A stretch of DNA of 64,000 nucleotides, from positions 62,001-126,000 of the forward strand of contig CAZLQD010000004.1 of assembly GCA_964561605.1 (NCBI GenBank), written 5' to 3'. Position numbers and translations under genes: made by a program. Within the stretch, counting starts at the first letter, position 1; the number at the start of each line of letters is the position of its first letter. The notes under the pieces were generated by a model. It was given only the letters and a program-made list of their open reading frames with translations. It did not search any database and was not told the origin of the DNA. Shown one piece after another: positions 18,089-26,804 of this stretch. Source of the DNA: JALUZX01 sp964561605 (lineage in GTDB: Bacteria; Planctomycetota; UBA1135; JALUZX01).

Positions 18089-19186
18089 CTACAGGGTCAG
18101 GGGCATGATGATATGGGTGAAGTCCTCGCCCCCCAGGAACTTGCCCGCCACTTGGTTGTCCGTGAATCCCAGGCTCACCACCTCCCTCTGGGCGGCCCGC
18201 AGGAATTCCAGGATGTAGGCCGGATTGAAGGAGACCTCCCCCCCTTCGCCTTCGAGCTGGACCTCCAGGAGTTCCTTTCCCGCCTTTCCTCCAACGGCTA
18301 CGGAGATCTCCAACTCCCCAGTGGACTTGAAGGCCAACTGGGCCGCCGGGGAATCCTTGGAGGAGACGAGGAGGATCCTGCGAAGGGCCTCTTCGAAGGG
18401 CTTGGCGGGGATCCTGGCCATGTTGGCCGTCTCCTGGGGCACCACGGCCTTGTAGTCCGGGTAATCCCCCTCGATGAGCTGGGCCACGACGGAGGTCCTG
18501 CCCAGTTCCAGGCCCATCTTCCCGCCCGAGAAGGCCAGCTTCACCGTCTCACCCTCGGGGGGGATGCCCTTGAGAAAATCCTGGAGGGCCCGCTTGGGCA
18601 CCAGGTACTTGCCCGGGCCCCGGGGTTTCTCCTCCGCCTCCGCCCTCACCCAGGAGAGCCTCCTTCCGTCGGAACCGGCGAAGTTGACCGTGCCGTCCTC
18701 GTCCACCTCCACCAGGAGGCCGTGGAGGGCGTAACGGGCCCCCTCCTTGGCAACGACGAAGGAGGTCCGGGTCACGGCGTTCCGCAAGGTCTCCGCCTTG
18801 AGAACCACCACCTCCCCACCTTCCTCTTTCTCCAGGCCCCGGTATTCGTCCGGGTCCGACGTGGGAACCTCGTAGTCTTTTCCCTGGGCGGAGATCTTCA
18901 AGGCCGTCCCCTCGGGGTTGAGTTCCAGAGTCACCGTCTCGTCGGTCAAGTCCAGGATGAGGTTCCCCAGGACAGGATCCACCAGGGCCCTGCCGGGTTT
19001 CTCCACCTTGACCTCTCCCACTTCGTGGGTGGCCGTCACCTCTCCGTCGGAGGCGCCCAGAAGGAGGCGGTCGTCCTGGGCGTCCAGGAGGATCCCCTGG
19101 ACTCCCACGGAAAGCCCCGACGAAGCCAGGGGAGCCACCATCTTCACGCCCTGGGCGAGCTTGTCTTTGGGGGCGAGTATCTTCAT
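18089..19186 (-). CDS. dnaN: DNA polymerase III beta clamp
   Basis: Sliding clamp that holds the replicative polymerase on DNA. 365 residues, the family norm, with three similar domains. Recognised by FAGSDGRRLSWVRAE, LIEGDYPDYKAVVP and the C-terminal DFTHIIMPLTL that forms the edge of the peptide-binding pocket. It starts at ATG about 440 bases downstream of dnaA. An AT-rich leader with a TAGAAT hexamer (minus strand, around 19230) may hold its promoter. Confidence 0.96.
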   Translation of the reverse strand: MKILAPKDKLAQGVKMVAPLASSGLSVGVQGILLDAQDDRLLLGASDGEVTATHEVGEVKVEKPGRALVDPVLGNLILDLTDETVTLELNPEGTALKISAQGKDYEVPTSDPDEYRGLEKEEGGEVVVLKAETLRNAVTRTSFVVAKEGARYALHGLLVEVDEDGTVNFAGSDGRRLSWVRAEAEEKPRGPGKYLVPKRALQDFLKGIPPEGETVKLAFSGGKMGLELGRTSVVAQLIEGDYPDYKAVVPQETANMARIPAKPFEEALRRILLVSSKDSPAAQLAFKSTGELEISVAVGGKAGKELLEVQLEGEGGEVSFNPAYILEFLRAAQREVVSLGFTDNQVAGKFLGGEDFTHIIMPLTL

Positions 19187-19625
19187 CGCACGGACCTCTT
19201 CGTTTGGAGAGCTGGTCTTTCTTTGAGACTCCGATTCTATCTTTCTAAAGAGAAAACTTCATCACATTGAGCATGTTCGAAATGTTCATCCAGGGAGTCT
19301 TTGATCCATAATTCTTTGGTTTTCAATGGGTTACAACGTTCTAATCTTGTGGGATCCTGTGGAAAACCTGGGAGTCGAAGCGGTAGAAACTTCGTGAAAA
19401 ATCCTGCTCCCTTCCAGGCTGTGGAAAGGTGGGTCCTTTTGTGGGAAGCCTCCCACCCAGTACCCAGAAGGTACCCAGGAAGATTCCCCGGAAAGCCGAA
19501 ATCGAAGGGCCCCAGATGTAGGGGGAGCCCTCTCGGCCCGGCCGGGGGCCGTTGGAAAAGGTGTAAGAAAAAGCCCCGGCTCCTCCTGGAGGGCCGAGGC
19601 CGGGAAAGGACTTCCCGGAAGGGGA
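19187..19625. other. oriC: Candidate origin of replication (dnaA-dnaN intergenic region)
   Basis: A 439-bp gap without a credible gene between dnaA and dnaN, the classic oriC position. It is much more AT-rich than its surroundings at 19225-19350. Four sites in one direction match the DnaA-box core TGTGG: TGTGGGATC (19348), TGTGGAAAA (19358-19366, the reverse complement of the known variant TTTTCCACA), TGTGGAAAG (19420) and TGTGGGAAG (19440). The AT-rich stretch next to them could be the unwinding element. A partial direct repeat of TACCCAG lies near 19460. No perfect TTATCCACA is present. The dnaA terminator lies at the right end. Confidence 0.6.
19567..19604 (-). terminator. Rho-independent terminator of dnaA
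   Basis: Read on the minus strand, a GC-rich hairpin (arms around CCCGGC/GCCGGGG with an inner CCTCC/GGAGG pairing) is followed by CTTTTTCTT, 20-60 bases after the dnaA stop. It would separate dnaA transcription from the oriC region and dnaN. Confidence 0.55.
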
Positions 19626-21041
19626 TCAAGCCGCCCCTCCCAGGAGATCGGACCGGACCTTCTGGATGATTTCCTTGAACCTTGGGTCCTTGCGGATCCG
19701 GTCCTCCACCTTCTTCACGGCATAGAGGACCGAGGCGTGGTCCTTGCCGCCCATGTAGCCCCCGATCTCCTGGAGGCTGTGACAGGTGTGGTTCCTGGCG
19801 AGATACATGGCGACGTGGCGGGCCGTGGAGATGGTCTGGGTCCTCTTCTTGGACTGGATCTCCGTGAGAGAGACGCCGAAGGCCTTCTGGACGCACCGGA
19901 AGATCTCCTGCATGGAGACCACAGAGTGGACGGGGTCCTCGGTGAGGATGGGCTTCAAGGCCCGGGCGGCCAGTTCCAGGTCGATGGGCATGCCGTCGTT
20001 CAGGGTGGAGTAGCCGATGACCTCGATCACGGCCCCTTCCAGTTCCCTGATGTTGGTCTTCACCCGCTCGGCGATGAACTGGGCGACATCGTTTGGAAAC
20101 TCGGTCCCCCGGATCCTAGCCTTGCGCTTCACGATAGCGATCCGGGTCTCCAGGTCGGGAAGTTCGATTTCGCCGACCAGGCCGCTCTTGAACCTGGAGA
20201 CGAGGCGTTCCTTCAAAGTCGGGATTTCCTGGGGAGGGGAATCGCTGGAGAAGACCACCTGCCTCCCGGCGTTCACCAGGTGGTTGAACGTGTGGAAGAA
20301 CTCGTCCTGGGTCCTTTCCTTGTGGGCCAGCAGGTGGATGTCGTCGATGAGGAGCATCTCGGTGTTGCGATACTGGTCCCGGAAGGTCTCCAGGTCGCCT
20401 CCCTGGATACCCGAGATGAACTGGTTGATGAAGTCTTCGCAGGAGATGTAACGGATCCGGGTCACCGAGCCCTTCCTGAGCACTTCGTGGCAGATGGCCT
20501 GGAGGAGGTGGGTCTTTCCCAGGCCCACGGATCCGTGGATGAAGAGCGGGTTGTAGGCGTGGCCGGGCTTTTCGGCCACCGCCCTGGCGGCGGCGTAGGG
20601 AAGGTGGTTGGAGAGGCCGACCACGAAGTTTTCGAAGGTGAGGGCCGGGTTCAGCGGGGTCCCTACGACACGGGCCCTGGTGGCGGCCGGGATGGGCCCT
20701 TCCTCGCGGGAAGGGGTGAAACCCGGGGCGGAGGGAAGGCTCGGGTCGGGAGGAGTGTCCTGGGGAAAGATGTTCCTTCCCGGCACGGCGGTCACCCTGA
20801 CCTTCCGGTGCTTGCCGTCCACGGCATGGGAGGATTCCTCGAGGACACCCATATACTTATTGTTTATCCAGTCGCGGATGAAGGTGCTCTCCACCGAGAG
20901 GACAACGTCGGTCTCGGTCACTTCGGAGAGGGAAGCGTTGCTGAACCAGGTGGAGAAATGTTCGGGCCGGATACGTTTCTTGATTTCGTCGAAGAAAGAC
21001 GAAACGAACCTGTCCGTCCCGGCTGCACCGGCTTCGGTCAT
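19626..21041 (-). CDS. dnaA: Chromosomal replication initiator DnaA
   Basis: 471 residues. Domain I (residues 10-90), a Pro-rich linker (about 93-130), the AAA+ domain with Walker A GSVGLGKTH (170-178) and Walker B LLIDDIH (230-236), and domain IV with the helix-turn-helix signature SLQEIGGYMGGKDHASVLYA (422-441). The usual signature is GGRDHTTV; here Lys replaces that Arg (residue 433). Start ATG 21041 has GGAGGGGATC before it; a frame extension to 21209 has no domain I homology. DnaA opens oriC, which probably lies just downstream. Confidence 0.95.
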   Translation of the reverse strand: MTEAGAAGTDRFVSSFFDEIKKRIRPEHFSTWFSNASLSEVTETDVVLSVESTFIRDWINNKYMGVLEESSHAVDGKHRKVRVTAVPGRNIFPQDTPPDPSLPSAPGFTPSREEGPIPAATRARVVGTPLNPALTFENFVVGLSNHLPYAAARAVAEKPGHAYNPLFIHGSVGLGKTHLLQAICHEVLRKGSVTRIRYISCEDFINQFISGIQGGDLETFRDQYRNTEMLLIDDIHLLAHKERTQDEFFHTFNHLVNAGRQVVFSSDSPPQEIPTLKERLVSRFKSGLVGEIELPDLETRIAIVKRKARIRGTEFPNDVAQFIAERVKTNIRELEGAVIEVIGYSTLNDGMPIDLELAARALKPILTEDPVHSVVSMQEIFRCVQKAFGVSLTEIQSKKRTQTISTARHVAMYLARNHTCHSLQEIGGYMGGKDHASVLYAVKKVEDRIRKDPRFKEIIQKVRSDLLGGAA

Positions 21042-21285
21042 GGGCGGATCCCCTCCACGGATGAGCCCAGACCTTCCCTGAAGGCGCAATTCCCCCGCAG
21101 GAAGTGGAGAGAAAACCGCCCGGGTGGGTCCAGGGTCAACCTGTAAGCAGGCAAAAAGGTCTCCAAGCAAGCGAGGAGGAAATGTAACAACCCGGGCCGG
21201 GAGGGTCAACGAAGGAAAGAGCCCATTTCCTTCCTTCCTTCCTCAAGGTTCGAAGAGAAAAGAACTTGGAGGAGGAAAAAATTTT

Positions 21286-22122
21286 TCAATTTTCCATGGG
21301 CTCCCGGGCCTCACCTTCTCCGGCCTCACCGGCCCTTTCTTCCAGGGGAATTCCTATTCGGCGGGCCACCTCCTTCGACAGGGCGAGGTAGTCTTCCGCC
21401 CCCCTGGATCCAGGGGCGTGCTGGAAGATGGTCCTGCCGAAACCGGGGGCCTCGGCCAGGCGGACGCTCACCCGGATCCGGGTCCGGAAGAGTTTCTCTC
21501 CCAGATGCCGTTCCAGTTCTGAGACCACTTCGGAGGTGAGGGTGCGCCTGTAGTCCACCATGCAGGCCAGAACCCCCGTCAGGTTGAGGAGGGGGTTGAG
21601 CCTCCTGCGCACCAGGGTGACCAGGTCCAGGAGGCGGGAGAGTCCCTGGAGGGAGAAGAACTCCGCCTGGAGCGGCACGAGGACTCCCGTGGCGGCGCTC
21701 AGGGCGTTCAAGGTGAGGACCCCCAGGGAAGGGGGACAGTCGAAGAGGACAAGGTCCCTGCCGAGTCCCGCCTCTTCGGCCTCTTCCAGGGCGGCCTTGA
21801 GCAGGGTCTCCCGGGCCACTTCGTTTTCCAGGGATGTCTCGCAGGCCGCCAGGTCCACACTGGAAGGAACCACATCCAGGCCCGGCGTGGAGGTGGAGCG
21901 GATGCAACCGGCCAGACCCTTCTCCCCCAGGAGGACCCGGGCGATGGAGTGTTCCCGGTCCTCCGGATCCAGGTCCAGGTGGAGGGTCAGATGGGACTGG
22001 GGATCCAGGTCCAGGACCAGGACCTTCAGGCCTTGCCTGGCGAAGGCGGCACCCAGGTTGGCCGCCGTCGTGGTCTTACCAACGCCGCCTTTCTGGTTGA
22101 GGATGGCCAGCTTGGGTATCAC
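21286..22122 (-). CDS. ParA/Soj-type chromosome partition ATPase (first copy)
   Basis: 278 residues with the deviant Walker A NQKGGVGKTTTAANL, the A' motif LDLDPQSHL and Walker B LVLFDCPPSLG of the ParA family. Start is GTG, one base after the pyrF stop. It is not followed by parB: the next gene is dnaA. A second ParA with ParB lies near 48.5-50 kb, so this copy may position another cargo or act with the distant ParB. The C-terminus has an acidic tail (EERAGEAGEGEAREPMEN) that the other copy lacks. Confidence 0.88.
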   Translation of the reverse strand: MIPKLAILNQKGGVGKTTTAANLGAAFARQGLKVLVLDLDPQSHLTLHLDLDPEDREHSIARVLLGEKGLAGCIRSTSTPGLDVVPSSVDLAACETSLENEVARETLLKAALEEAEEAGLGRDLVLFDCPPSLGVLTLNALSAATGVLVPLQAEFFSLQGLSRLLDLVTLVRRRLNPLLNLTGVLACMVDYRRTLTSEVVSELERHLGEKLFRTRIRVSVRLAEAPGFGRTIFQHAPGSRGAEDYLALSKEVARRIGIPLEERAGEAGEGEAREPMEN

Positions 22123-22123
22123 G

Positions 22124-22993
22124 TCAGCTTTCCCGGGCTCTCTGGATGTCTTCCCGGAAGTTCCCGATCGCCTTCCTGACGGCCTCCCTCCAGTCCCGGT
22201 CGCCCGGGTCGAAGCAGGCCGTGACGCCCCTGGAGGAGTTCACCAGGGCACCCAGGCCGCTGGAGTCGAAGGCCGCCGCAAGGTCCGATGCCTTTCCTCC
22301 CTGGGCGCCGTAACCAGGCAGGAGGATCCAGGACTTGGGCATGAGCCGCCGGAACAAAGGGATCTCCTCGGGATGGGTCGCTCCCACGACGGCCCCCACG
22401 GGGTTGTAGCCCGTCTCCCGATCGGAAGGCATCCCCGGCGATTCCCCCCAGGCCCGGACTGCCCGGGCCACGGCCTCCGCCAGTGTCCCTTCCCCCGTGG
22501 GAAGGGTTTGGAATTCGTTTCCTTTGTTGGAGGTGCGGACCAGGACGAAGACACCCTTTCCCTCTTTCCGGCACCACTCGAAGAAGGGCTCCAGGCTGTC
22601 CGATCCCAGGTAGGGATTGAGGGTCAGGGCGTCGCAGTAGGGGAAGTGGGCCTTGGCGTAGGCCTGGGCGGTAGAGCCGATGTCTCCCCGTTTCACGTCG
22701 CCGATCACCAGGAGGCCCCGCTCCCGGGCCTCCCGGCAGGTCCTCTGGAAGAGGGCGAAACCCTCAGGACCCAGGACCTCGAAGAAGGCCACCTGGGGCT
22801 TCACGCAAGGGACTTTTCCCGCCGCCTCGTCCAGGACGAAGCGGTGGAACTCCTCCACGGCACGCACCGGGTCGGCACCTGGAGGGAAGAGTTCCCGGGG
22901 AAGGCGTTCGGGCCTGGGATCCAGGCCCACGACACAGGGGGCGCCGGTCTTCTCCACGGCGGCCCGCAGTCTTTCAGGGAAGTTGGAAGTCAT
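22124..22993 (-). CDS. pyrF: Orotidine 5'-phosphate decarboxylase
   Basis: Last step of UMP synthesis. 289 residues, the longer type-2 PyrF form found in actinobacteria and others. The catalytic Lys-Asp network is in DVKRGDIG (99-106), and the phosphate-binding end is in LLPGYGAQGG. The start at 22993 gives MTSNFPERL; the frame extends upstream to 23029 but with no homologous sequence. It sits between hemW and parA1; pyrE is nearby at 25161 on the other strand. Confidence 0.93.
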   Translation of the reverse strand: MTSNFPERLRAAVEKTGAPCVVGLDPRPERLPRELFPPGADPVRAVEEFHRFVLDEAAGKVPCVKPQVAFFEVLGPEGFALFQRTCREARERGLLVIGDVKRGDIGSTAQAYAKAHFPYCDALTLNPYLGSDSLEPFFEWCRKEGKGVFVLVRTSNKGNEFQTLPTGEGTLAEAVARAVRAWGESPGMPSDRETGYNPVGAVVGATHPEEIPLFRRLMPKSWILLPGYGAQGGKASDLAAAFDSSGLGALVNSSRGVTACFDPGDRDWREAVRKAIGNFREDIQRARES

Positions 22994-23041
22994 GGGGGAA
23001 GGATACCCATGGAGGGGAAGGCATGCCAAAGGAGGCTTCCT

Positions 23042-24247
23042 TCAGGAGAGAGCCAGGAAGGCCGCCCCGATTCCATCGGCCTGGAGGACCCCTCGCTCGG
23101 TCAGGCGGAACCGCCCGTCCTTTTCTTCCAGGAGGCCCCGGCTTGCCAGGAAGGCCGCCTTTTCCCGGGCCCTCTCCTCCCAGGAAGGGGGCGCACCGGT
23201 GAGGACCCGAACTTCCTCCAGGTCTGTGCCCCAACAGGTGCGCAACTGGAGCCACACCCTTTCGGAGGCCGCCCGGAAAGGCGGAAGCCTCTCCTCTTCC
23301 TCCCTGGCGGGCCGGCCTTCTTCCAGGGCCCGGGCCCAGGCTTCCAGGGAAGCAGGGTTCCTCCACCGCTTCCCTTCGAGAAGTCCCGCCGCCGAAGGAC
23401 CCAGGCCCAGGTAGTCTCCCCCCAGCCAGTAGCGGAGGTTGTGGAGACACTCCCTGCCTGGGCGGGCGGCGTTGCTGATCTCGTAGGGTCGAAGGCCCCG
23501 GGACTCCAGGGCTGCCCTGGCCCCGAGGAGGAGGGAGGCCTGCTTCTCCTCCCCCGGGAGAGAGACCTCTCCCCGGGAGGCTCTCCCCTGGAGCGGCGTC
23601 CCGGGCTCCAGGGTCAACAAATAAAAGGAAAGGTGGTTCACTCCAGCCTGGAGGAGCCCGTCGATCTCTCCCAGGAGGTTTTCCTCTTCCTGGCCGGGGA
23701 GGCCGAGGATCAGGTCCGCCGAAAGGTCCGGCGGCCCCAGGCGTCGGGCCTCTTCCAGGGCGGCCCGGGCCCGGCGGGCGTCGTGGACCCTTCCCAGGAA
23801 CCGGAGATTTCTCTCCTCCAGGCTCTGGACCCCCAGGCTCAGGCGGGTCACCCCGGCCTCCTTCATGGCCTGGAGTTTCTCCCTCTCCAGGCTTTCCGGG
23901 TTGGCTTCCAGGGTCCACTCCCCTCCCGGGGCGAGGAGGGAAGAGAGGAAGTCCAGCAAGGCCGAAAAGACTTTTCCTTCCAGCACGGAAGGCGTGCCTC
24001 CGCCGGTGTAGATCGTGGGGAAGGGCCCGGGCCCGCCCAGGAGGTTCCATTCCTTCTTCAGGAGCTCCAGGTATTGCGCCTGGGGAGGGACCCCGACTCC
24101 CTTTCCCGCCGGAAGGGAGTAGAAGTCGCAATAGGGGCACTTGGACCGGCAGAAGGGAACGTGGACGTAGAGGGAGGGCGGGCCCGCCAGGGGGGGCAGG
24201 CCCGGGACCAGACCTTCTACAGGAAACCTTTTTCCTCCAGTTCCCAC
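23042..24247 (-). CDS. hemW: HemW-type radical SAM protein (heme chaperone family)
   Basis: 401 residues. The radical SAM cluster motif is CRSKCPYCDF (CxxxCxxC), followed by YTGGGTPS, LEANPES and GVQSLEERNLRFLGRVH, all typical of the HemW/HemN group; the C-terminal HemN domain is present. HemW inserts heme into respiratory enzymes and was often mislabelled coproporphyrinogen oxidase. The start is uncertain: GTG at 24247, inside nagB by 31 bases, is the best canonical codon before the conserved SLYVHVPFC. Confidence 0.87.
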   Translation of the reverse strand: MGTGGKRFPVEGLVPGLPPLAGPPSLYVHVPFCRSKCPYCDFYSLPAGKGVGVPPQAQYLELLKKEWNLLGGPGPFPTIYTGGGTPSVLEGKVFSALLDFLSSLLAPGGEWTLEANPESLEREKLQAMKEAGVTRLSLGVQSLEERNLRFLGRVHDARRARAALEEARRLGPPDLSADLILGLPGQEEENLLGEIDGLLQAGVNHLSFYLLTLEPGTPLQGRASRGEVSLPGEEKQASLLLGARAALESRGLRPYEISNAARPGRECLHNLRYWLGGDYLGLGPSAAGLLEGKRWRNPASLEAWARALEEGRPAREEEERLPPFRAASERVWLQLRTCWGTDLEEVRVLTGAPPSWEERAREKAAFLASRGLLEEKDGRFRLTERGVLQADGIGAAFLALS

Positions 24248-25008
24248 TGGTTCTTCCGGGCTCTCTGGTAGTAGGGGACCATGGTGAGCTTGGAAGCCGA
24301 GGCCTGGTCCAGGAAAAGTCTCGTGTCGGGATGGAACTGGAGGACGCTGGCCGGCCAGAAGGCCGTCACCGGTCCTTCCACGCAGGCGTGGATCGCCTCG
24401 GCCTTCCTCTCTCCGAAGGCCTGGAGCAGGATCCTCTTGGCCTCCAGGATCGTGCCGATCCCCATGGTGGTGGCCATTGTGGGCTGGGTCTCGTCGGGTC
24501 CGTAGAAGCGGGAGTTGTCCCGGAGAGTCCGGTCCGTCAGGGTCTTGACCCGCGTTCGGGAAGCCAGGGAAGAGGTGGGCTCGTTGAAGCCGATGTGGCC
24601 GTTGCTCCCGATCCCCAGGATCTGGATGTCCACTCCGCCGGCGTCGCGGATCTTCTTCTCGAAGTCCCGGCACTTCTCCTGGAGACCGGGCCCTTCGGTG
24701 GGAGGGAAATGGATGTTCTCCTCGGGGATGTTCACCCCGCCGAAGAGGTGCTTCTTCATGAAGTAGCGGTAACTCTGGGGGTGGTCCGCCGGAAGCCCCA
24801 CGTATTCGTCCAGGTTGAAGGTCCGGACCTTGGAGAAGTCCACCCCCTCCTCCTTGTGGGCCTTCACCAGGCGGTGGTAGACCCCGATGGGTGTGGATCC
24901 CGTGGCCAGGCCGAGAACCAGGTCGGGTTTCTTCCGAAGGGCTTCCAGGATTTCCTTGGCCACCAGGTCGGCCGCTTCCTCCGGGTCGGAACAGACGAGA
25001 ACGCGCAT
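24217..25008 (-). CDS. nagB: Glucosamine-6-phosphate deaminase
   Basis: Converts glucosamine 6-phosphate to fructose 6-phosphate and ammonia. 263 residues. Signature features: GLATGSTPIGVY phosphate loop, the catalytic Asp in FNLDEYVGL, GIGSNGHIGFNEP, and the allosteric-type C-terminus (KLTMVPYYQ). It allows amino-sugar use. Divergent from pyrE across about 150 bases; overlaps hemW downstream. Confidence 0.94.
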   Translation of the reverse strand: MRVLVCSDPEEAADLVAKEILEALRKKPDLVLGLATGSTPIGVYHRLVKAHKEEGVDFSKVRTFNLDEYVGLPADHPQSYRYFMKKHLFGGVNIPEENIHFPPTEGPGLQEKCRDFEKKIRDAGGVDIQILGIGSNGHIGFNEPTSSLASRTRVKTLTDRTLRDNSRFYGPDETQPTMATTMGIGTILEAKRILLQAFGERKAEAIHACVEGPVTAFWPASVLQFHPDTRLFLDQASASKLTMVPYYQRARKNQWELEEKGFL

Positions 25009-25160
25009 AGGTCTCCTCGCTGGGTTCTACCTGACGAAAGGGACGGTGGAAGATTCCACGACGGCCCGTCATTGTAGGGTTCCTGCGGGCGGGGGCCACG
25101 AAGAAGGGGAAGCGAGGGCCTTCCGCCCCGCCGTGTCCCTACCCACCAGGAGGAACGACC

Positions 25161-25721
25161 ATGCTCGATGCTCTGGACCAGGAAGCGGCCAGGAGGAGAC
25201 TCCTGGAGCTCATCAAGACCCGGGCCTTCCGGGACGGAATCGAAGTCACCCTGGCTTCCGGAAAGAAGTCCGACTTCTACATCGACGGGAGGAAAGTGAC
25301 CCTCCACCCCGAGGGCCTCCTGTTGGTGAGCAGGCTCATGGAGGCCAGGCTCAGGCCCCTGGGTCTCACCGCCGTGGGCGGTCCCACCATGGGGGCCGAC
25401 CCCATCGCAGCGGGAATCGCCCTGGTGAGCCAGCTCGAAGGGGCACCCCTCCGGGCCTTCCTGGTCCGCAAGGAGCCCAAGGGCCACGGTGTGGGATCCA
25501 TGATCGCCGGGGAGCTTGGCGAAGGAGACCGGGTGGCCATCGTGGAGGACACCATGACCACCGGGGGATCCCTCCTCAAGGCGGTCCGGGCGGCCCGGGA
25601 GGCGGGAGCCCAGGTGGAGAAGGTCCTGGTCATCGTGGACCGCCTCGATCCCGACGGGGACCAGGTCCGGAAGACCTTGCCCTTCGAGAGCCTCTTCACC
25701 GTGGAAGATCTCAGGAGGTAG
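25161..25721 (+). CDS. pyrE: Orotate phosphoribosyltransferase
   Basis: 186 residues. The PRPP-binding motif is VAIVEDTMTTGGS, with Lys-rich loop VRKEPKGHG closing the active site and GGPTMGADPIAAGIA earlier. Makes OMP from orotate and PRPP, the substrate of PyrF encoded 2.2 kb away. The ATG is preceded by AGGAGGAACGACC. A small hairpin AAGGCG/CGCCTT follows the stop. Confidence 0.94.
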   Translation: MLDALDQEAARRRLLELIKTRAFRDGIEVTLASGKKSDFYIDGRKVTLHPEGLLLVSRLMEARLRPLGLTAVGGPTMGADPIAAGIALVSQLEGAPLRAFLVRKEPKGHGVGSMIAGELGEGDRVAIVEDTMTTGGSLLKAVRAAREAGAQVEKVLVIVDRLDPDGDQVRKTLPFESLFTVEDLRR

Positions 25722-25824
25722 GTTCCGCCCGGGAGTCTCAAGGCGAAACGCCTTCCGGGCCGATGGTTCCCTGGAGGCCCTTCGGGCCGGGCAGGCAACA
25801 GGAACCAAGGACCGAGGAACACCC

Positions 25825-26601
25825 ATGGCGAAACTGAGGATTCCCCTGCTTTTTTCCTTTTCCGCCCTCCTTTGCGCTTGCAGCGCCCCGACCCTTTCTG
25901 GGGACCTGGGCTACGGCCAGTTCTCCTTCTCCGGGAAGGTGGGTTACTCCCTCACCTCCAGCTCGACACCGATCCGGAACGACGTCCGTTCCAGCCTGGG
26001 CTTCGACGACCCCGAGCCGTTTCCCTACGCCAGGGCCAAGGCGGGCTTCGGGCCCATCCTGGTCTCTGCCTCGGCCTTCCAGCTCTCGACCTCGGGATCG
26101 GGGACCCTGGACGCCCAGTTCGGTTCCATCTCGGCGGGGACCCAGGTCCACGCCGACATGGACATAACAAGTATACGAGGAAGTGTATACTTGTTCGACG
26201 TCTTCGACATCGTTCCCCTTCCCTTCGTGAGCCTCAAGCCCGGGGTCGGCGTGGACTACTTCGACATCTCCCTGAAGGCCGACGCCCTGTCGGGGGCCGT
26301 CCAGGAAGACTTCGACACGAAGGCTCCCATACCCATTCTTGCGGCCCGGGCCGGCGTGGACCTGGGGATCGTGGAGGGCGTCGTCGAGGCGGGAGGAATC
26401 AAGATCGACTACGGGGACGAACTGGACGGCACCTTCCTGGACCTGGAAGGAATGGTCAAGGTCCATCCCGCCGCCAACTTCACCCTCTTCGCCGGATACC
26501 GGTACATCAACGTGGACGGCAAGGGGAAGGACGGGGACAACAACTACGACGTGGGCCTGATCCTCCAGGGCTGGATGATCGGCGGCGGCCTCAGGTTCTA
26601 G
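25825..26601 (+). CDS. Putative outer-membrane beta-barrel protein or lipoprotein
   Basis: 258 residues. The signal sequence ends LLCACSAP, which can be read as a lipobox, so the protein may be lipid-anchored. The body alternates hydrophobic and polar residues with Gly/Asp turns (GYGQFSFSGKVGYSLTSS; AANFTLFAGYRYINV) and ends GGGLRF, as small eight- or ten-strand barrels do. Codons 113-124 are strikingly AT-rich compared with the rest (ATA, ACA, AGT, CGA, GTA, TTG) because they carry the inverted repeat at 26166-26195. No precise family recognised. Confidence 0.7.
   Translation: MAKLRIPLLFSFSALLCACSAPTLSGDLGYGQFSFSGKVGYSLTSSSTPIRNDVRSSLGFDDPEPFPYARAKAGFGPILVSASAFQLSTSGSGTLDAQFGSISAGTQVHADMDITSIRGSVYLFDVFDIVPLPFVSLKPGVGVDYFDISLKADALSGAVQEDFDTKAPIPILAARAGVDLGIVEGVVEAGGIKIDYGDELDGTFLDLEGMVKVHPAANFTLFAGYRYINVDGKGKDGDNNYDVGLILQGWMIGGGLRF
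26166..26195. repeat. Perfect AT-rich inverted repeat inside a coding region
   Basis: Arms AACAAGTATAC and GTATACTTGTT (11 bp, no mismatch) are separated by 8 bases. The arms are AT-rich against a strongly GC-rich gene and use codons rare elsewhere in the window. It could be an operator or insertion scar, or an mRNA hairpin. Confidence 0.8.
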
Positions 26602-26665
26602 CCCTCCATCCCCCTCCACGGGACCCCGCCCCGGAGCCCTCCCCGCCCCGCCGAGGGCTCCCGAG

Positions 26666-26700
26666 CCCCCCGGAAGGCCCCCCCTTCCGGGGGGGTTCTC
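26666..26700 (+). terminator. Terminator-like hairpin after the barrel protein gene
   Basis: Twelve-base perfect arms (CCCCCCGGAAGG and CCTTCCGGGGGG) with a five-C loop, followed by GTTCTCTCTCC. The stem is very stable but the T-run is weak. Confidence 0.5.
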
Positions 26701-26734
26701 TCTCCGGGGCCGCCCCCCCTTCGAATTCCGCCCC

Positions 26735-26763
26735 TTGACGGGCCGGGTCTTCCCGTCTATGGA
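26735..26763 (+). promoter_or_regulatory. Sigma70-type promoter of the dtxR-feoAB operon
   Basis: TTGACG and TATGGA with a 17-base spacer. Transcription would start around 26770, placing the DtxR-like box at 26778-26791 over the early transcribed region, as expected for repression. Confidence 0.6.
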
Positions 26764-26777
26764 GACGGGGGAAATCG

Positions 26778-26791
26778 TTAGGCTTGCCTAA
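26778..26791. promoter_or_regulatory. DtxR/IdeR-like operator
   Basis: TTAGGCTTGCCTAA, two perfect 6-base arms around TT. It resembles half of the DtxR/IdeR consensus (TTAGGTTAGGCTAACCTAA) and stands just before the gene for a DtxR-family protein, so autoregulation by Fe2+ or Mn2+ is likely. Confidence 0.65.
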
Positions 26792-26804
26792 AAGTTGGAG
26801 GTCT

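Noticed and set aside
19237..19896. Open frames across the dnaA-dnaN gap on both strands
   Set aside because: They overlap the dnaA 3' end, a hairpin terminator and DnaA-like boxes, and lack a ribosome binding site. The gap reads better as oriC.
21230..21250. Repeated GGAA/TTCC units upstream of dnaA
   Set aside because: Short low-complexity run (TTCCTTCCTTCC); no DnaA box, operator symmetry or gene found in the 244-bp gap.
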